Below are positions 63,911-64,000 of a stretch of 64,000 nt of DNA, one piece after another; positions within the stretch are counted from its first letter, which is position 1; each line of letters begins with the position of its first letter. A program made the translations under genes and the position numbers. This stretch comes from Roseococcus sp. (GTDB lineage: Bacteria; Pseudomonadota; Alphaproteobacteria; Acetobacterales; Acetobacteraceae). Under the pieces are notes generated by a model, which ran no database searches, was not told where the DNA came from, and saw nothing but the letters and a program-made list of their open reading frames with translations. Location of the stretch: the NCBI GenBank assembly GCA_026414745.1, contig JAOAIK010000037.1:1-64000 (forward strand), written 5' to 3'.

Positions 63911-64000
63911 ATGAAACTCACCGCGTTCGCCGCCGCCGCGGCGGCGTTGCTCGCTTTCGGGCCCATGGAGGCGCTGGCGGGCCGCGATCTCGACCAGATC
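63911..64000 (+). CDS. start of an exported protein, cut by window end
   Basis: Only 30 residues are visible: MKLTAFAAAAAALLAFGPME, then ALAGRDLDQI. The first 24 are a signal peptide with cleavage probably after ALA. The beginning of the mature chain (GRDLDQI) recalls amino-acid ABC-transporter binding proteins (A-x-x-L-D-x-I/V-x-x-x-G), but ten residues cannot establish this. It is too short for the ORF track. AAGGGACAG precedes the ATG. Confidence 0.6.
   Translation, partial: MKLTAFAAAAAALLAFGPMEALAGRDLDQI

Noticed and set aside
1-64000. CRISPR arrays, rRNA genes, prophage, replication origin
   Set aside because: No regularly spaced direct repeats, rRNA-like sequence, phage structural genes or DnaA-box clusters were seen while reading the window.

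Overview
The window is a very GC-rich chromosomal segment whose gene content and order are typical of Alphaproteobacteria. Acetobacteraceae (Roseomonas/Elioraea-like) is the best guess: it has a Bug-type solute receptor, a PetP/PetR-type regulator pair next to ilvE, the argS-SPOR-nagZ-protease-scpAB-tat-serS block, and long-form HPF beside rpoN. This is inferred from gene content; no database search was possible. Coding density is high, and most ORF-track lines are GC-driven shadows.

Layout. 0-7 kb: tail of an MFS transporter, a cytochrome P450 and a large secreted alpha-2-macroglobulin. 7-13 kb (minus): two large multidomain GT4 glycosyltransferase proteins. 13-17 kb: ilvE divergent from petP-petR-histidine kinase, with a near-consensus promoter and a perfect palindrome between them. 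17-27.7 kb (minus): serS, tatC, tatB, an orphan ABC ATPase, scpB, scpA, an M50 protease, nagZ, a SPOR protein, argS and dgt. 27.7-29 kb (plus): an ErpA/IscA-type protein and xthA. 29-33.7 kb (minus): lolD, lolC/E, proS, an intergenic small RNA candidate, and plsC. 33.8-39.4 kb: an opine-dehydrogenase-like protein, an exported protein, a TorF-type porin, pgk, and a Bug receptor. 39.4-46.2 kb (minus): a GST and gltB-gltD. 46.3-54 kb: an NDUFA9-like protein, tRNA-Leu(CAG), RNase D, hpf, rpoN, lptB-lptA-lptC, coq7 and dsbB. 54-64 kb is accessory: a small catalase-type peroxidase, a frameshifted acetyltransferase, a small coiled-coil protein, a surface-polysaccharide gene set (GT4, an unknown 379-aa protein, a DUF4214 protein, a beta-rich 145-aa protein), a decayed IS5-type transposase, a second GST, a second small RNA candidate, a lytic transglycosylase, and the start of an exported protein.

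How the genes fit together. Much of the window builds and polices the envelope: LPS transport (lptABC), lipoprotein sorting (lolCD), Tat export, disulfide formation (dsbB), peptidoglycan recycling (nagZ), septal SPOR binding, surface glycans, and a periplasmic macroglobulin. Chromosome segregation (scpAB), nitrogen assimilation (gltBD beside rpoN) and three tRNA synthetases fill in the housekeeping.

The most interesting signal is not a protein. Two intergenic minus-strand loci 30 kb apart share an identical 17-nt box that contains an anti-Shine-Dalgarno CCUCCC. In both, a 5' hairpin precedes the box and an intrinsic terminator follows it. They look like two members of one trans-acting sRNA family. 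The box is complementary over 11 nt to the ribosome-binding site of the Bug receptor gene in this same window.
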